Shown piece after piece: positions 43,346-53,016 of a stretch of DNA of 57,735 nucleotides. Numbering within the stretch: position 1 is the stretch's first letter; each line of letters starts with the position of its first letter. A program made the translations under genes and the position numbers. The notes under the pieces were generated by a model. The model had not been told where the DNA came from and searched no databases. It saw only the letters and a program-made list of their open reading frames with translations. This DNA is from a virus, in the IMG/VR virus record IMGVR_UViG_3300028837_001890, positions 1 through 57,735 of that record; one strand, 5' to 3'.

Positions 43346-44869
43346 ATGCCGTTTCCGAATTTTCATACAGCAGTAATTGTTAGTAAAGAACAGTTTGATC
43401 CTAAAACGTTTAGAACTAAACAATTAAGAAAAGGAATAAGTATTATTATAGGGAAATTAAAAAACGGAGAGGGTACAATGGTAACGCATTCTTATCGCTT
43501 TGATAAAAATATTTTTACTGTTAAACAAGCTAAGAAATGGCTTAAACACAATAAAATTAGATATATATCATTTGAACCGGCTAGTGAGAAAACAGATATG
43601 ACACAACTTGAATACAAGTCATTTGATTTTAAAGTATTAGATGTTAAAGAAGAGATACGAAAAAAAGCAGATGGTAAAGAAGAAAATTATGGCGTTATAT
43701 ACGGATATGCTTCTACATTTGGAAATGTAGATCAAGGTGGTGATATAGTAGAAAAAGGTGCTTTTACAGAATCTTTAAAAGAAAATAAAAAACCGTATAT
43801 TAAAATGAAATATCAGCATTCATATCACGATATTATCGGCGGTTTTCCGATTGATTCTATTAAAGAAGATGATAAAGGTTTATTTGTAAAAGGAGAAATT
43901 AATTTAGGAGTGCAAAAAGGTAGAGAAACTTATGCATTAGCCAAACAAGGAGTTTTATCTGATTTTTCTATAGGTTATTTTATTATAAACGCCTCAGAAG
44001 ATTATATTTTACGTGGGGAAGAAAGAATTCCTGTAAAACGTTTAAAAACTATAGATTTGAGAGAAATTAGTGTAGTAGGAGAGCCAATGAATACAGAAGC
44101 TGAATTTACAGAAGTTAAATCAAAGTCTGTTGAAGACGGAGAATTAGATACTAATAATGATTTTAATGATGATGAAATTGAAGGTTTAAATATAGAAGAT
44201 GATAAAGCAGTAAGTGGAGGAAATTTACCTTTAGCTGCTAGAGATATGAAATGGAGTGAAAGAGAAGCTAGAGACAGAGTTAGAAAAAACACTGGCTCTA
44301 CTGATAAGCCATCTGGACGTTATAAAAGAGCTTTCTTTTGGTATGATGCAGAAAATGCTGATAAGTTTTCAGCGTATAAATTTCCATTTGCTGATGTAGT
44401 TGGAGGCCAGTTGAAAGCTATTCCACGTGCTATATTTAATGCTGCTGCAAGATTAAAAAATAGCAATATTCCAGAGGCAGATAAAACAAAAATAATTGCA
44501 AAAATTAATAGATATTATGCAAAAATGAGACGGGAATTTGACGATGACAGTATAGTTAGCCCGTTTGAAAAAAAGAATTTAAAAGAATTATTAGTAGATA
44601 TGAAGAGTATTAATCATTATTTAAAATACCCATATTCATTAACTGATAATGAAAGAAATATTTTTATTTCTAAAATTAAAGAATTTTCTAAGCAACGAGA
44701 CGTTGCAACTAATAACAACGTTGATGCTTCTTCGGCACGAGATGTTTCTGAAGATGAGTCTATCAAAAACATAGGTAATATTATTGTCAAGAAATTAGAC
44801 GATATTATTAATTTAACACAATCGAAGGAGTTTAACCATGCAAGAAATTCAAACACAGATAGAAACTAA
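43346..44869 (+). CDS. prohead protease with N- and C-terminal extra domains
   Basis: Very strong AAGGAGG site. Three modules: residues 1-85, a small XkdF-like domain; about 90-250, an HK97-type prohead protease (GVIYGYASTFGNVDQGGDIVEKGAF, then MKYQHSYHDIIGGF and SDFSIGY with catalytic His/Ser); about 290-400, a common phage domain ('LPLAARDMKWSEREARDRVRK', 'RRAFFWYD'-like, 'IARINRYYAKMRREF'). The charged C-terminus may act as scaffold. It cleaves the capsid protein N-terminus during maturation. Its end overlaps the capsid gene start by 32 nt. Confidence 0.88.
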   Translation: MPFPNFHTAVIVSKEQFDPKTFRTKQLRKGISIIIGKLKNGEGTMVTHSYRFDKNIFTVKQAKKWLKHNKIRYISFEPASEKTDMTQLEYKSFDFKVLDVKEEIRKKADGKEENYGVIYGYASTFGNVDQGGDIVEKGAFTESLKENKKPYIKMKYQHSYHDIIGGFPIDSIKEDDKGLFVKGEINLGVQKGRETYALAKQGVLSDFSIGYFIINASEDYILRGEERIPVKRLKTIDLREISVVGEPMNTEAEFTEVKSKSVEDGELDTNNDFNDDEIEGLNIEDDKAVSGGNLPLAARDMKWSEREARDRVRKNTGSTDKPSGRYKRAFFWYDAENADKFSAYKFPFADVVGGQLKAIPRAIFNAAARLKNSNIPEADKTKIIAKINRYYAKMRREFDDDSIVSPFEKKNLKELLVDMKSINHYLKYPYSLTDNERNIFISKIKEFSKQRDVATNNNVDASSARDVSEDESIKNIGNIIVKKLDDIINLTQSKEFNHARNSNTDRN

Positions 44870-46157
44870 ATTTGATACGTTAATGAAAGGCATTGTTGCC
44901 GATCAGGAAATAATGAATCGTAACAAATCACGTTTAGACGCTTTAGATCAAATTCAATTTGATAAAATTTCTGAGAATAACGCTAAGAGTTTAGAAGAAA
45001 TTACTCAGTTAAAAGCAAAAATGAAAACGTATGAAGCCGGCATTAAATCTATAGAAAGGTCTATAAGCACCGTCGCTGGCGGTAATGTAACGACTAATAA
45101 TGATATAGAAATGAAATGTAAAGACGAATTTTGTCGTTATATAAGACTCGGCTCTGCAATGTCAGAAGAAACTGTTAAATATGTTAGTAATCATATAATT
45201 AATACTAAAGTATTTGGCTTATCAACTGAAAAAAAGAATCATCTTACCAAAGATTTAGTCGAAGGCAGTAATCCAGCCGGTGGATATTTAGTAAGACCTG
45301 ATGTAGACAAAACAATGACTACTCGGTTTTTTGAAACTTCACCAATGAGAAATTTTGCTACTATTCAGACTACTACATCTAATTCTGTCGAACGTTTAAT
45401 TGATGATGACGAAACAAGCAATGGTGGATGGGTAGGAGAAGTAAGCTCAAGACCAAAAACAAATACACCAACAATAGGAAAACTTCAGATTCCTGTTATG
45501 GAATTATTTGAACAACCAGCTGCTACTCAGCGTATACTTGATGATGTAGCCGATTTAGAAAGTTGGTTAATGGATAAAGTTTTATCTCACATGAGCCGAA
45601 CAGAAAATACTTCATTTATTATAGGAGATGGAAGTCAAAAACCTAAAGGTATTCTTGATTATCCAGCATGGGCAGCAGAAGGTGTTTATGAACGATCTAA
45701 GATAGAACGATCCGTATCTAGTGTTTCTTTATTATTTAGCGGTGATGATCTTATAAAACTTCAAAACTTAGTATTAGAACCTTATCAAGCTAATGCTGTA
45801 TGGTTTCTTAATAGACGCACATGGAGATTTGTAGAACAAGCTAAAGATGGTGTAGGTCGATATTTACTTAATCCTAATCTTTTATATACTGGTGTGGAAC
45901 CATTATTGCTAGGTCATAAAGTTCAATTTATGAGTGATATGCCTACTGTTGATGGAAGCGGTAATTTTGCTGCTGATCAACTAGTTATAGCTTATGGTGA
46001 TTTTAAAGTTGGTTATACGATTTATGATCGACTTGGATTTAGAATCATAAGAGATGACGTTACCAATAAACCATTTATACTTTTTTATACAACTAAAAGA
46101 GTCGGCGGTGATGTAAGCAATTACGAATCATACAAAATTTTACAAATTAAACCTTAA
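44838..46157 (+). CDS. major capsid protein, HK97 fold
   Basis: 439 aa. A coiled-coil N-terminal delta domain (about 1-100) is probably removed by the protease. The HK97-type body follows: 'EGSNPAGGYLVRPDVDKTM', 'GGWVGEVSSRPKTNTPTIGKLQIPVMELFEQPAATQRILDD', 'FIIGDGSQKPKGIL' and 'FKVGYTIYDRLGFRIIRDD'. Capsid subunits of this family form icosahedral shells. GAAGGAG precedes ATG. Confidence 0.93.
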   Translation: MQEIQTQIETKFDTLMKGIVADQEIMNRNKSRLDALDQIQFDKISENNAKSLEEITQLKAKMKTYEAGIKSIERSISTVAGGNVTTNNDIEMKCKDEFCRYIRLGSAMSEETVKYVSNHIINTKVFGLSTEKKNHLTKDLVEGSNPAGGYLVRPDVDKTMTTRFFETSPMRNFATIQTTTSNSVERLIDDDETSNGGWVGEVSSRPKTNTPTIGKLQIPVMELFEQPAATQRILDDVADLESWLMDKVLSHMSRTENTSFIIGDGSQKPKGILDYPAWAAEGVYERSKIERSVSSVSLLFSGDDLIKLQNLVLEPYQANAVWFLNRRTWRFVEQAKDGVGRYLLNPNLLYTGVEPLLLGHKVQFMSDMPTVDGSGNFAADQLVIAYGDFKVGYTIYDRLGFRIIRDDVTNKPFILFYTTKRVGGDVSNYESYKILQIKP

Positions 46158-46188
46158 ATTTTAAACTTTAATCTAGGAGGATTATATT

Positions 46189-46608
46189 ATGCCAAATTTA
46201 GATATACGAAGTGATTTAGAACCTCAGTTAATTATGCGACATGTTTTTTCTGGGGTAGAAACAGTTGCTAGTAGCATTGTTGATAGTGCTGATTTTGATG
46301 GTGGTATTATGTTTACATCAGAAGCACCCGCATTCGCTACTGGTACATATACTTTTTTAATTTATGAGTCTGACCTTTCAACAATGACAGGTGATGAAAC
46401 AGAAGTTCCAGCTGAAAAGATTATAGATGATATTACTAAATTATCACCTACAGCCTTAACAGCAGAAGGCGCTATTTTACCAGCTGTTGGTGTATTTAGT
46501 ACAAAACGATATTTACGGGTTAAAGTTACATCTGCAAGTACGCCAGATGCTACTATTGTTATGCACGCTGTGAAAAAAGCTGAGTATATGCCTGTAACTA
46601 ATCAGTAA
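46189..46608 (+). CDS. putative head decoration protein, 139 aa
   Basis: Follows the capsid gene behind AGGAGG. Strand-rich and Thr/Ser/Ala-rich: 'DFDGGIMFTSEAPAFATGTYTFLIYESDLSTM' and 'KRYLRVKVTSASTPDATIVMHAVKKAEY' resemble small phage head-associated proteins that decorate capsids. The call rests on composition and position. Confidence 0.6.
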   Translation: MPNLDIRSDLEPQLIMRHVFSGVETVASSIVDSADFDGGIMFTSEAPAFATGTYTFLIYESDLSTMTGDETEVPAEKIIDDITKLSPTALTAEGAILPAVGVFSTKRYLRVKVTSASTPDATIVMHAVKKAEYMPVTNQ

Positions 46609-46619
46609 AGAGGTGATAA

Positions 46620-46976
46620 ATGACTTGTAAAATAAAAGCATTAAAAACATGTAAGTGGGCGCAAGCTGCGCCCTCTCTTCCTGTTTTATTTTTTGAGAAA
46701 GATAAGATTTATGAAATAGCTGATAAATTAGCTAAACGAATGATTGAAACTAATTATGCGGCAGATGCTACTAAATCTGAGAAGGAATCTAAAATGAAAA
46801 ATACTGATTGTTTAAATAAAATGAGTAAAGAAATTATAAAAGATAAAAGTTCAAAGGAGGTTTTATCAGATAACTTAGATAAATCAGATGATTTAGACGA
46901 TTCAGGGATTTCTGTTTCTAAAAAAAATAAAACGTTTTCTAAAAAAGGAAGACCTAAAAAATATTTTGAAAATTAA
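46620..46976 (+). CDS. head-region hypothetical protein, 118 aa
   Basis: The first 50 residues (IKALKTCKWAQAAPSLPVLFFEKDKIYEIADKLAKRMIETNYA) fit the short phage domain 'G-x-exyevpxxlAxxLIxxGxAe' often encoded after the capsid gene. The rest is a Lys/Asp/Ser-rich disordered tail. Function unknown. Confidence 0.6.
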   Translation: MTCKIKALKTCKWAQAAPSLPVLFFEKDKIYEIADKLAKRMIETNYAADATKSEKESKMKNTDCLNKMSKEIIKDKSSKEVLSDNLDKSDDLDDSGISVSKKNKTFSKKGRPKKYFEN

Positions 46977-46996
46977 TTTGTTAAAAGAGGTATAAA

Positions 46997-47437
46997 ATGA
47001 CAAGTAATGTTTTAAACAGAGTTGAACAGCCAGCGATGGGGAGTAATGATAACCCTATAATTATTGAAGGAACATCTCAATTAGGAATAAGTAATTTTGA
47101 ATTACGTAATCAATTAGTAGATTTTATACATCCAGATATATCTACAGCTACTATTAAAGCTTTTTATGTACCAGCTTTTAAGTGTCAAATAGTAGGCGGA
47201 TGGGGTGTTTTAATGGCTACTCCTGGAGCTGCTACAGTATTAACTTTTTATGTAGGAACTGCTGTTGAATCGATAGTTAATATAGGTGGTGGAGATACTG
47301 TTGGTACTAAATTTATAATACCTGGCAGTAGTACTACAATTTTTACACCTGCGGATACTATAGAAATTTCTACAGATGGTGGAGCAACTACGACTCCTAC
47401 TCCGTTTATGATTCAGCTTAAATTAAAAATTGTATAA
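46997..47437 (+). CDS. virion-associated beta-rich protein, 146 aa
   Basis: Strand-rich, Gly/Thr-rich sequence with a 'DFIHPDIS' motif near 45 and 'DTIEISTDGGATTTPTPFMIQLKLKIV' at the end. It shares this layout with the next gene (MHPDIS; LEIVSDGIATNGPIPVNIIMDI), so the two are diverged paralogues, probably capsid decoration or fibre proteins. Confidence 0.6.
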   Translation: MTSNVLNRVEQPAMGSNDNPIIIEGTSQLGISNFELRNQLVDFIHPDISTATIKAFYVPAFKCQIVGGWGVLMATPGAATVLTFYVGTAVESIVNIGGGDTVGTKFIIPGSSTTIFTPADTIEISTDGGATTTPTPFMIQLKLKIV

Positions 47438-47448
47438 AGAGGTATGTA

Positions 47449-47508
47449 ATGGAGTTTGAAGCTATATTACAGGATATTTTAGAATTTGAAGCTATTCTAA
47501 ATATATAG
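47449..47508 (+). CDS. possible 19-aa peptide
   Basis: ATG after AAAGAGGTATGTA encodes 19 residues with an internal duplication (EFEAILQDILEFEAIL). It has a good ribosome site but is extremely short; it may be a vestige between two paralogous genes. Confidence 0.3.
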   Translation: MEFEAILQDILEFEAILNI

Positions 47509-47518
47509 GATTAAAGTT

Positions 47519-48007
47519 ATGTCTTTATATAATAGTAATGTAAAAAATCATTTCGAACATCCAGATAGTGAAGGAAATAATAAATTTATAGTAAATGGTA
47601 GATCACAAATAGGAGAAGGTTTTACTAATATTTTATCTAGACAAATAATACCTTTAATGCATCCGGATATTTCTATAACGTACGGGAAAATTTTTTTTAG
47701 CGCACCAAGACAATATCAAATACGAAGTCTTATGATTTTTAGCGCTGTACAGCCTAATGCTGATACAGATATACAATTTCTAAACATTGATGTTGGTATT
47801 TTTGCTGCTTTAACTTTAAAAGCTTCAAATCCTCCGGAATGGAGGTACATAATTGAATATGATGAGTTTCTTACTAAAGAATTTGCAAATTTTGATATTA
47901 ATAATACTTTAGAAATTGTTTCTGACGGTATTGCAACTAATGGGCCTATACCTGTAAATATTATAATGGATATTGATTATATTTATAATAATCCTCCGGT
48001 TTATTAA
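47519..48007 (+). CDS. virion-associated beta-rich protein, 162 aa
   Basis: Paralogue of the 146-aa protein: 'MHPDISITYGKIFFSAPRQYQIRSLMIFSA' and a final 'NNTLEIVSDGIATNGPIPVNIIMDI'. Likely an exposed head protein; no family assigned. Confidence 0.6.
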   Translation: MSLYNSNVKNHFEHPDSEGNNKFIVNGRSQIGEGFTNILSRQIIPLMHPDISITYGKIFFSAPRQYQIRSLMIFSAVQPNADTDIQFLNIDVGIFAALTLKASNPPEWRYIIEYDEFLTKEFANFDINNTLEIVSDGIATNGPIPVNIIMDIDYIYNNPPVY

Positions 48008-48008
48008 G

Positions 48009-48371
48009 ATGAGATTAAAATTAGGAAATACAGTTACATTGCAATTTCCTGTTAAAGATTCAACAGGAAATCTTATTATTAATTTAAATACTGCTGTTGC
48101 AGTTAAATTTTTAATTAAAATTAATCCTACGGATACCGATTTAGAAGCTATTATATCTAAGACATTGGGAAGCGGTATTACAGTAGATGACCCTTCACTT
48201 GGATATATTAAAGTAGAAATAGAATCTAATGATTTTTTAAATGTTTCGGCTGGTGATTATTATTTTGGGTTACAAGTAGAATTTCCCAGTTCAAAAATAT
48301 ATGAATTAGACGTAATAGATAATGATTGTCCTTCTAATTTAGTATCAATTGTACAAGATGTAGTGGAGTAA
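48009..48371 (+). CDS. BppU-N-like beta-sandwich protein, 120 aa
   Basis: Start set at ATG 48009 (MRLKLGNTVTLQFPV), because upstream in-frame codons lie in the previous gene. 'LGNTVTLQFPVKDSTGNLIINLNTAVAVKFLIK' and 'SAGDYYFGLQVEF' follow the immunoglobulin-like pattern of phage baseplate/BppU N-terminal domains. Its place among head genes suggests a decoration role instead. Confidence 0.6.
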   Translation: MRLKLGNTVTLQFPVKDSTGNLIINLNTAVAVKFLIKINPTDTDLEAIISKTLGSGITVDDPSLGYIKVEIESNDFLNVSAGDYYFGLQVEFPSSKIYELDVIDNDCPSNLVSIVQDVVE

Positions 48372-48374
48372 AAT

Positions 48375-48965
48375 ATGTTACCTGAAAGAAGAATATATTA
48401 TCCATATAAACTTTTAAGTAAATCAGTTATTTTTCCATTTACTGATGAAGATATTAAAAATCATTTACGTATAGATTGTTTTGAAGAGCAAAAAAATTAC
48501 ATTTACTTATTAGTAAAAGCTACATTAGATCAAGCTGAAACATATATGGGAATTGATATTTTAATTAAAGAATATCTTAGTTATAGAGATAATTTAGATT
48601 TAATACAATTAAGAAAAACTCCTTTTAATGAATTAGTTTCTTTTAAATATTTAAAAGATAGTGTTTTTACTTCTGTTGATTCTAATTTATATAAAATAGT
48701 ATTAAAAGATGATTTTGCTAATTTTGAATTATTAGAAGATAAAACATGGCCTGATGATATAGATAATACGAGTGAAAATGTAGAAATAATTTTTAAATCA
48801 GGTTATGGAGAAGATAGGAATGCTTATCCTCCTGGTTTAGATGTAGCTTTATTACAGCATTTAGCTTTTTTATATGAAAATAGAGGGGATTGTATTAATG
48901 TAAAATATGCAATACCTTTGCAGGCTAAAGTTATTTATGATTTATATAGTATTAAACACTTATGA
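48375..48965 (+). CDS. head-tail connector protein (gp6/QLRG-like)
   Basis: 'FTDEDIKNHLRIDCFEEQKNYIYLLVKATLDQAETYMGIDIL' is the N-terminal helical pattern of HK97 gp6-like adaptors that ring the portal. 'QLRKTPFNELVSFKYLKD' and 'VEIIFKSGYG-x-YPPGLDVALLQHLAFLYENRGD' continue the family. 196 aa is usual. Confidence 0.82.
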   Translation: MLPERRIYYPYKLLSKSVIFPFTDEDIKNHLRIDCFEEQKNYIYLLVKATLDQAETYMGIDILIKEYLSYRDNLDLIQLRKTPFNELVSFKYLKDSVFTSVDSNLYKIVLKDDFANFELLEDKTWPDDIDNTSENVEIIFKSGYGEDRNAYPPGLDVALLQHLAFLYENRGDCINVKYAIPLQAKVIYDLYSIKHL

Positions 48966-49354
48966 GTAAATGTATTCCGATCATAAACAAGAAAAAAGAA
49001 GTTTGCATAGGAGCGATGAATAAACGAATTATTATACAAATTCGTACTATAACACCTCCTGAATTAGGCGGTGTAGATTGCGGGGAATTAATAACAGATC
49101 GTAGAAAGGTTTGGGCTTTTATTAGAACTGTAAAAGGAGAAACTTTATTCAATAATACTAGCATACAGCGTGTTATGACTCATGAATTTTATATCAGGTA
49201 TTTTTCAGATGTGACATTTGAAAAAAATTGGATAGAGTATAAAAACGAGTATTACGACATTATCGACGTTGAGAATATTAATTTAGAAAACAAATACTAT
49301 TTAATATCCGCAAATAGAAGGGGAATTAAATCGAATAAAGCGAATTTGGCATAA
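48962..49354 (+). CDS. head-tail adaptor (HK97 gp9/SPP1 gp16-like)
   Basis: 'MNKRIIIQIRTITPPELGGVDCGELITDRRKVWAFIRTVKGETLF' and 'THEFYIRYFSDVTFEKNWIEYKNEYYDIIDVENINLENKYYLI' match the small beta-barrel stopper family. Start is uncertain: ATG 48962 overlaps the upstream gene by 4 nt, while ATG 49016 would begin right at the domain. Confidence 0.82.
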   Translation: MSKCIPIINKKKEVCIGAMNKRIIIQIRTITPPELGGVDCGELITDRRKVWAFIRTVKGETLFNNTSIQRVMTHEFYIRYFSDVTFEKNWIEYKNEYYDIIDVENINLENKYYLISANRRGIKSNKANLA

Positions 49355-49356
49355 TT

Positions 49357-49857
49357 ATGTTTAAATTTAGTGAAGACTCACAGAATCGGACTACATATTT
49401 TTTACTTAAAAATATGAGTAAAAACTATGAAAAAGGTATTAAAAAAGCTTTTTATAAAATAGGAAATGATTTAGTCAGAGAAGCAAAACGTTTAATTGTA
49501 GATGAACCAAAAAGCGGTAGAATTTATAAAGTAATACGTAAAAAAGGAAGACGATATGTGAATCATATTGCTTCAGCACCTGGTGAGGCACCTGCTAAAC
49601 TTAGCGGTGATTTAGCTAGCAGTTTAGGTTTTAAAGTAAGAGGTAGTAAGCAACTTAATTTTGGATATAACGATGTTACTAAAAAAGGAGCTAAAGTTGA
49701 TTACGGCATGATTTTAGAAACTGGTGGAATTACAGGAAAAAATAAGTCTGTAAGGATAGCCCCAAGACCTTATGGCTCAAAAGCAGCTAAAAATATGGAA
49801 CGAAATATGGAAAAACATTTTGAACAACAATTAAAAATAGCAACGGAAAAGGGATGA
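49357..49857 (+). CDS. HK97 gp10-like tail-joining protein
   Basis: 166 aa, basic, with 'ALRKIGNDLVREAKRLI'-type helix (KKAFYKIGNDLVREAKRLIV), 'SAPGEAPAKLSGDLASSLGFKV' and 'YGMILETGG' plus 'IAPRPYGSKA', the landmarks of the gp10 family that joins head and tail. Confidence 0.88.
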   Translation: MFKFSEDSQNRTTYFLLKNMSKNYEKGIKKAFYKIGNDLVREAKRLIVDEPKSGRIYKVIRKKGRRYVNHIASAPGEAPAKLSGDLASSLGFKVRGSKQLNFGYNDVTKKGAKVDYGMILETGGITGKNKSVRIAPRPYGSKAAKNMERNMEKHFEQQLKIATEKG

Positions 49858-50987
49858 AAGCACAAGATATAATATTACAATTACAGGATTTTTTGGTCAG
49901 ACAGACAAATTTATTTACGCATGAATTAGATATTATATCTTTAACACGAAATAATTTAACTCAGGAGGCGACAGCTGTCGCTGCTGTACCGCATGGTTTA
50001 AAAGTTGGTGATTTAGTTACAATTGTAGGCGCTGAAACTCCTTTTAAAATAACGACTTTAACGCAAACAGCTAATATAGCGACTGCTGTTACTCTTAACC
50101 CTCATGATTTTACACAAAATTTTAGTAGAATAGTTAATATTGTGGATGCGGATCAGCCTGAATACAATGGTGAACATCCACTTGTTGCTGTGATAGATAA
50201 TAAAACATTTAAATATAGTTTAACAGGTAATCCAGTAAGCCCAGCTACAGGTAATATTTTTATAATCGCTGATTATTTAGAAGGGTATAACGGCATACAT
50301 GTTGTAAAGTCTGTTTCTCCTGATGGTTTAGAATTTACTTATAATATGCCAGAAAACTACGAAAGCCCTGCTAAGGGGGATATTAAAGCTCGATATAATT
50401 ATAGAATATCTGGTGCTGCGACTTTTACTCGAGTTGATTATTTATATACAAAACAGGGATTTAATAATTTGTGGGCTTTTGTTGTGCTAGGTAGAACCTT
50501 TACAAGTCAGGATCGGGCTACAAATACAGATGCTATAAAAGCTGTAACTAGATCATGTCAACAAAAACATTATGTAATAGAAAGTTTTTCTGTTTATGTG
50601 TTTGACACAGTTGCGAAGGAAGAATTATCAGGTCGTCAGGAACGAGATTTAATGGAGGATATTTATAAATACCTAGTTAAAAGTCTTGTAGGAGTGTGTT
50701 TTCCTGGTGTATTTGCAGGCAGTACTCCTACTACGGATAGTGCTATTAAACGAATTAGACCCATAGAGCTATTTATAACTATTTCTGTAGGACATGATGT
50801 CCAGGAATATAATAGCGCTACATACATACATCGCTTTGACTTTGAGCAAATAGATATAATATTAGACCCTGATATTTTCCCTGTAAATTTAACGTATCCG
50901 TTTAGAAAGATTTTTATTGATTATTTAAATGTTACAGATAATAATCTGTTATTAGATGATACTATTTTATTACGTGAGTTAGAATGA
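49854..50987 (+). CDS. tail terminator-region protein (Mu gp37-like position), 377 aa
   Basis: ATGA overlap with gp10. N-terminal helix, an inserted beta-rich domain (residues about 35-180: 'AVPHGLKVGDLVTIVGAETPFKI', 'YNGIHVVKSVSPDGLEFTYNMP') and a C-terminal half fitting the tail-end proteins upstream of Mu-like sheaths. It is larger than usual (about 180 aa) because of the insertion. Function by position. Confidence 0.6.
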   Translation: MKAQDIILQLQDFLVRQTNLFTHELDIISLTRNNLTQEATAVAAVPHGLKVGDLVTIVGAETPFKITTLTQTANIATAVTLNPHDFTQNFSRIVNIVDADQPEYNGEHPLVAVIDNKTFKYSLTGNPVSPATGNIFIIADYLEGYNGIHVVKSVSPDGLEFTYNMPENYESPAKGDIKARYNYRISGAATFTRVDYLYTKQGFNNLWAFVVLGRTFTSQDRATNTDAIKAVTRSCQQKHYVIESFSVYVFDTVAKEELSGRQERDLMEDIYKYLVKSLVGVCFPGVFAGSTPTTDSAIKRIRPIELFITISVGHDVQEYNSATYIHRFDFEQIDIILDPDIFPVNLTYPFRKIFIDYLNVTDNNLLLDDTILLRELE

Positions 50988-50997
50988 GGTAAAAAAC

Positions 50998-52557
50998 ATG
51001 AGCCACATATTTCCAGTATCAATTTGGGATATAGTCCCTTCTTCTGATGTTCTTATAGAAGATACAGAAAGAGTTTTATTCGTAGGTCAAAAATTATCTG
51101 GAACAGCCACTCCAGGCGTGTTAGTTGATTACATTGGTAATTCTGGAGAAGAAGATGACTTATTTGGAGAAGATTCTCATCTAGCAGAAATGATTAGACT
51201 AGCTAGATTAATCAATAAACAAACTATTTTTTCTGCAATTCCTTTAGCTGATCCGGCAGTGGGTGATCAAGCTACAGGATCGGTTACTATTACAGGCGCT
51301 GCAACGAGTAATGGAAAAATCACGCTTTATTTATATTCTGGTAAATACCATAAATATGAGATTTCTGTAATTAGCGGAAAAACAAACGTTCAAATAGCTA
51401 CGCTCATGATAACTGAAATATTAAAAGATACTAAATTACAAATAATAGCGGCTGACAGCGGTCCGCCGGATGGTATTATTAATTTAACAGCCAAACATAA
51501 AGGGATAATTGGAAATGGATATGGTGTTTGGGTTGATTTTGATGTAACAGGTATTAGTATAGCTTTAGACACTACACCACTTAGTGGCGGTACGGGCGAG
51601 CCTATTTATACAGATATTTTTAAAGATATAGGTCGTGTTCAATATAGATCAATAGTGTGGCCTTCAGCATATCCTATTTCAGGACTCCCTGAAGATAATG
51701 CGATTGCCTGGGCTGACAGCCGTTGGAATGGTCAAACTAAACCTTTAGATGGACAAGTTACAATTAGCTCAACTGGAGGGCCAATTAGTTTAGTAACTTT
51801 TTTAAATACTTTAAATGATCAGAATTTGAATGTTAGTTGTGAGCTATATAAAGATACAATTCATTTTAAAGGCCCAGTAGCCTTTGAATTTGATGATAAT
51901 AGATCAGCACTTTTTGCCGCAATTAGGTCTTTAAGACTTACTGATACTGCGACACTTGGTAATTTTGGTTACGCCGCTACAGATTCAATTGGAGGACCTA
52001 AATTAGCGTCGTTACCGTATCATAATACGCCTGTGCCTCAAATACTCCCTAAAAATCCTAATTGGGATTTTACAGATGATGAATTAAAAGATATTAATGA
52101 TGCTGGAGGATGGGCATATGTCAATAATGTGGCGAATACATCTATTATATTAAGCGATATTTATACAACCTATAAGACTAATGCTCAAGGTTTTTCAGAC
52201 CCTTCGTTTAAATTTGATAACTATGTGTTAACAATGAGCGAAATACGACAGCATATTCATTATGCAATGCAACAACATTATAAAAATACACGTTTAAGCG
52301 GCGGAATTCCTATAGCAAATGAAACTATAGCTACGCAATCAAGTATTAAAGGTTATTTTTTAAGTTTATGTACTATATTAAGTGCTTCACCTTATCTATT
52401 AATTCAAGCAGGCCCTGAAGTTAGAGACTTTTTAAAACGGTATAGTAATGTTGAATTAAATTTAGCGGAAGGAATTGCAACGATAACAGCTAAAGTTCCT
52501 ATAGTTACTCAACTTAGAAAGATTATAGGTATTTTAGAGGTATCATTTAATATATAG
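50998..52557 (+). CDS. contractile tail sheath (Mu gpL-like)
   Basis: 519 aa. 'FVGQKLSGTATPGVLVDYIGNSGEEDDLFGEDSHLAEMIRLARLINKQTIFSAIPLAD' is the gpL N-terminal pattern; 'IVWPSAYPI', 'DSIGGPKLASLPYHNTPVPQI' and a C-terminal 'LNLAEGIATITAKVPIVTQLRKIIGILEVSFNI' strand complete it. It contracts to drive the tube through the envelope. It fixes the virus as a myovirus with a Mu-type tail. Confidence 0.92.
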   Translation: MSHIFPVSIWDIVPSSDVLIEDTERVLFVGQKLSGTATPGVLVDYIGNSGEEDDLFGEDSHLAEMIRLARLINKQTIFSAIPLADPAVGDQATGSVTITGAATSNGKITLYLYSGKYHKYEISVISGKTNVQIATLMITEILKDTKLQIIAADSGPPDGIINLTAKHKGIIGNGYGVWVDFDVTGISIALDTTPLSGGTGEPIYTDIFKDIGRVQYRSIVWPSAYPISGLPEDNAIAWADSRWNGQTKPLDGQVTISSTGGPISLVTFLNTLNDQNLNVSCELYKDTIHFKGPVAFEFDDNRSALFAAIRSLRLTDTATLGNFGYAATDSIGGPKLASLPYHNTPVPQILPKNPNWDFTDDELKDINDAGGWAYVNNVANTSIILSDIYTTYKTNAQGFSDPSFKFDNYVLTMSEIRQHIHYAMQQHYKNTRLSGGIPIANETIATQSSIKGYFLSLCTILSASPYLLIQAGPEVRDFLKRYSNVELNLAEGIATITAKVPIVTQLRKIIGILEVSFNI

Positions 52558-52586
52558 GACAATAATTTTTAATAGAGGTAAAAAAA

Positions 52587-53000
52587 ATGGCAAATTTATT
52601 AATGGGCATATCAACGCCTTATATTAACATTAATGGGCTTATAATCCCTCATAAAGTTGGAAGTGTTGAATATACAGAAGGAACAGGAGAAGATATGCTT
52701 ACAGCAATGAGTGCTGGAGGCGGGGCGATTTCACCTGTTTATTCAAAAGATGTATCTAAAAATATAGCTACATTTAAATTTGTTGTTTTAACAGTATCGC
52801 TTATTCAGTTAGAATTAGATTTACCTGATTTAATGTTAAGTTGGAAAAAAAATAATCCGAACAATATTATTATTGTTGGTGATACAATTAGTGGTTTTGT
52901 GCGTGCTTTTGAAAAAGCAGTTTTAATAACTGATTATGTTGTAAAATTAGGCCCCGAGGCCGAAACTGAATTAGAATTTAAATCTGCTAATATTATTTAA
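52587..53000 (+). CDS. tail tube protein (Mu gpM-like)
   Basis: 137 aa; 'GSVEYTEGTGEDMLTAMSAGGGAISPVYSKDVSKNIATFKFVV' and 'LVLITDYVVKLGPEAETELEFKS'-like end match the Mu-type tube family. AGAGG before ATG. It forms the inner tube within the sheath encoded just upstream. Confidence 0.88.
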   Translation: MANLLMGISTPYININGLIIPHKVGSVEYTEGTGEDMLTAMSAGGGAISPVYSKDVSKNIATFKFVVLTVSLIQLELDLPDLMLSWKKNNPNNIIIVGDTISGFVRAFEKAVLITDYVVKLGPEAETELEFKSANII

Positions 53001-53016
53001 CTAATAGAGGTGTTAC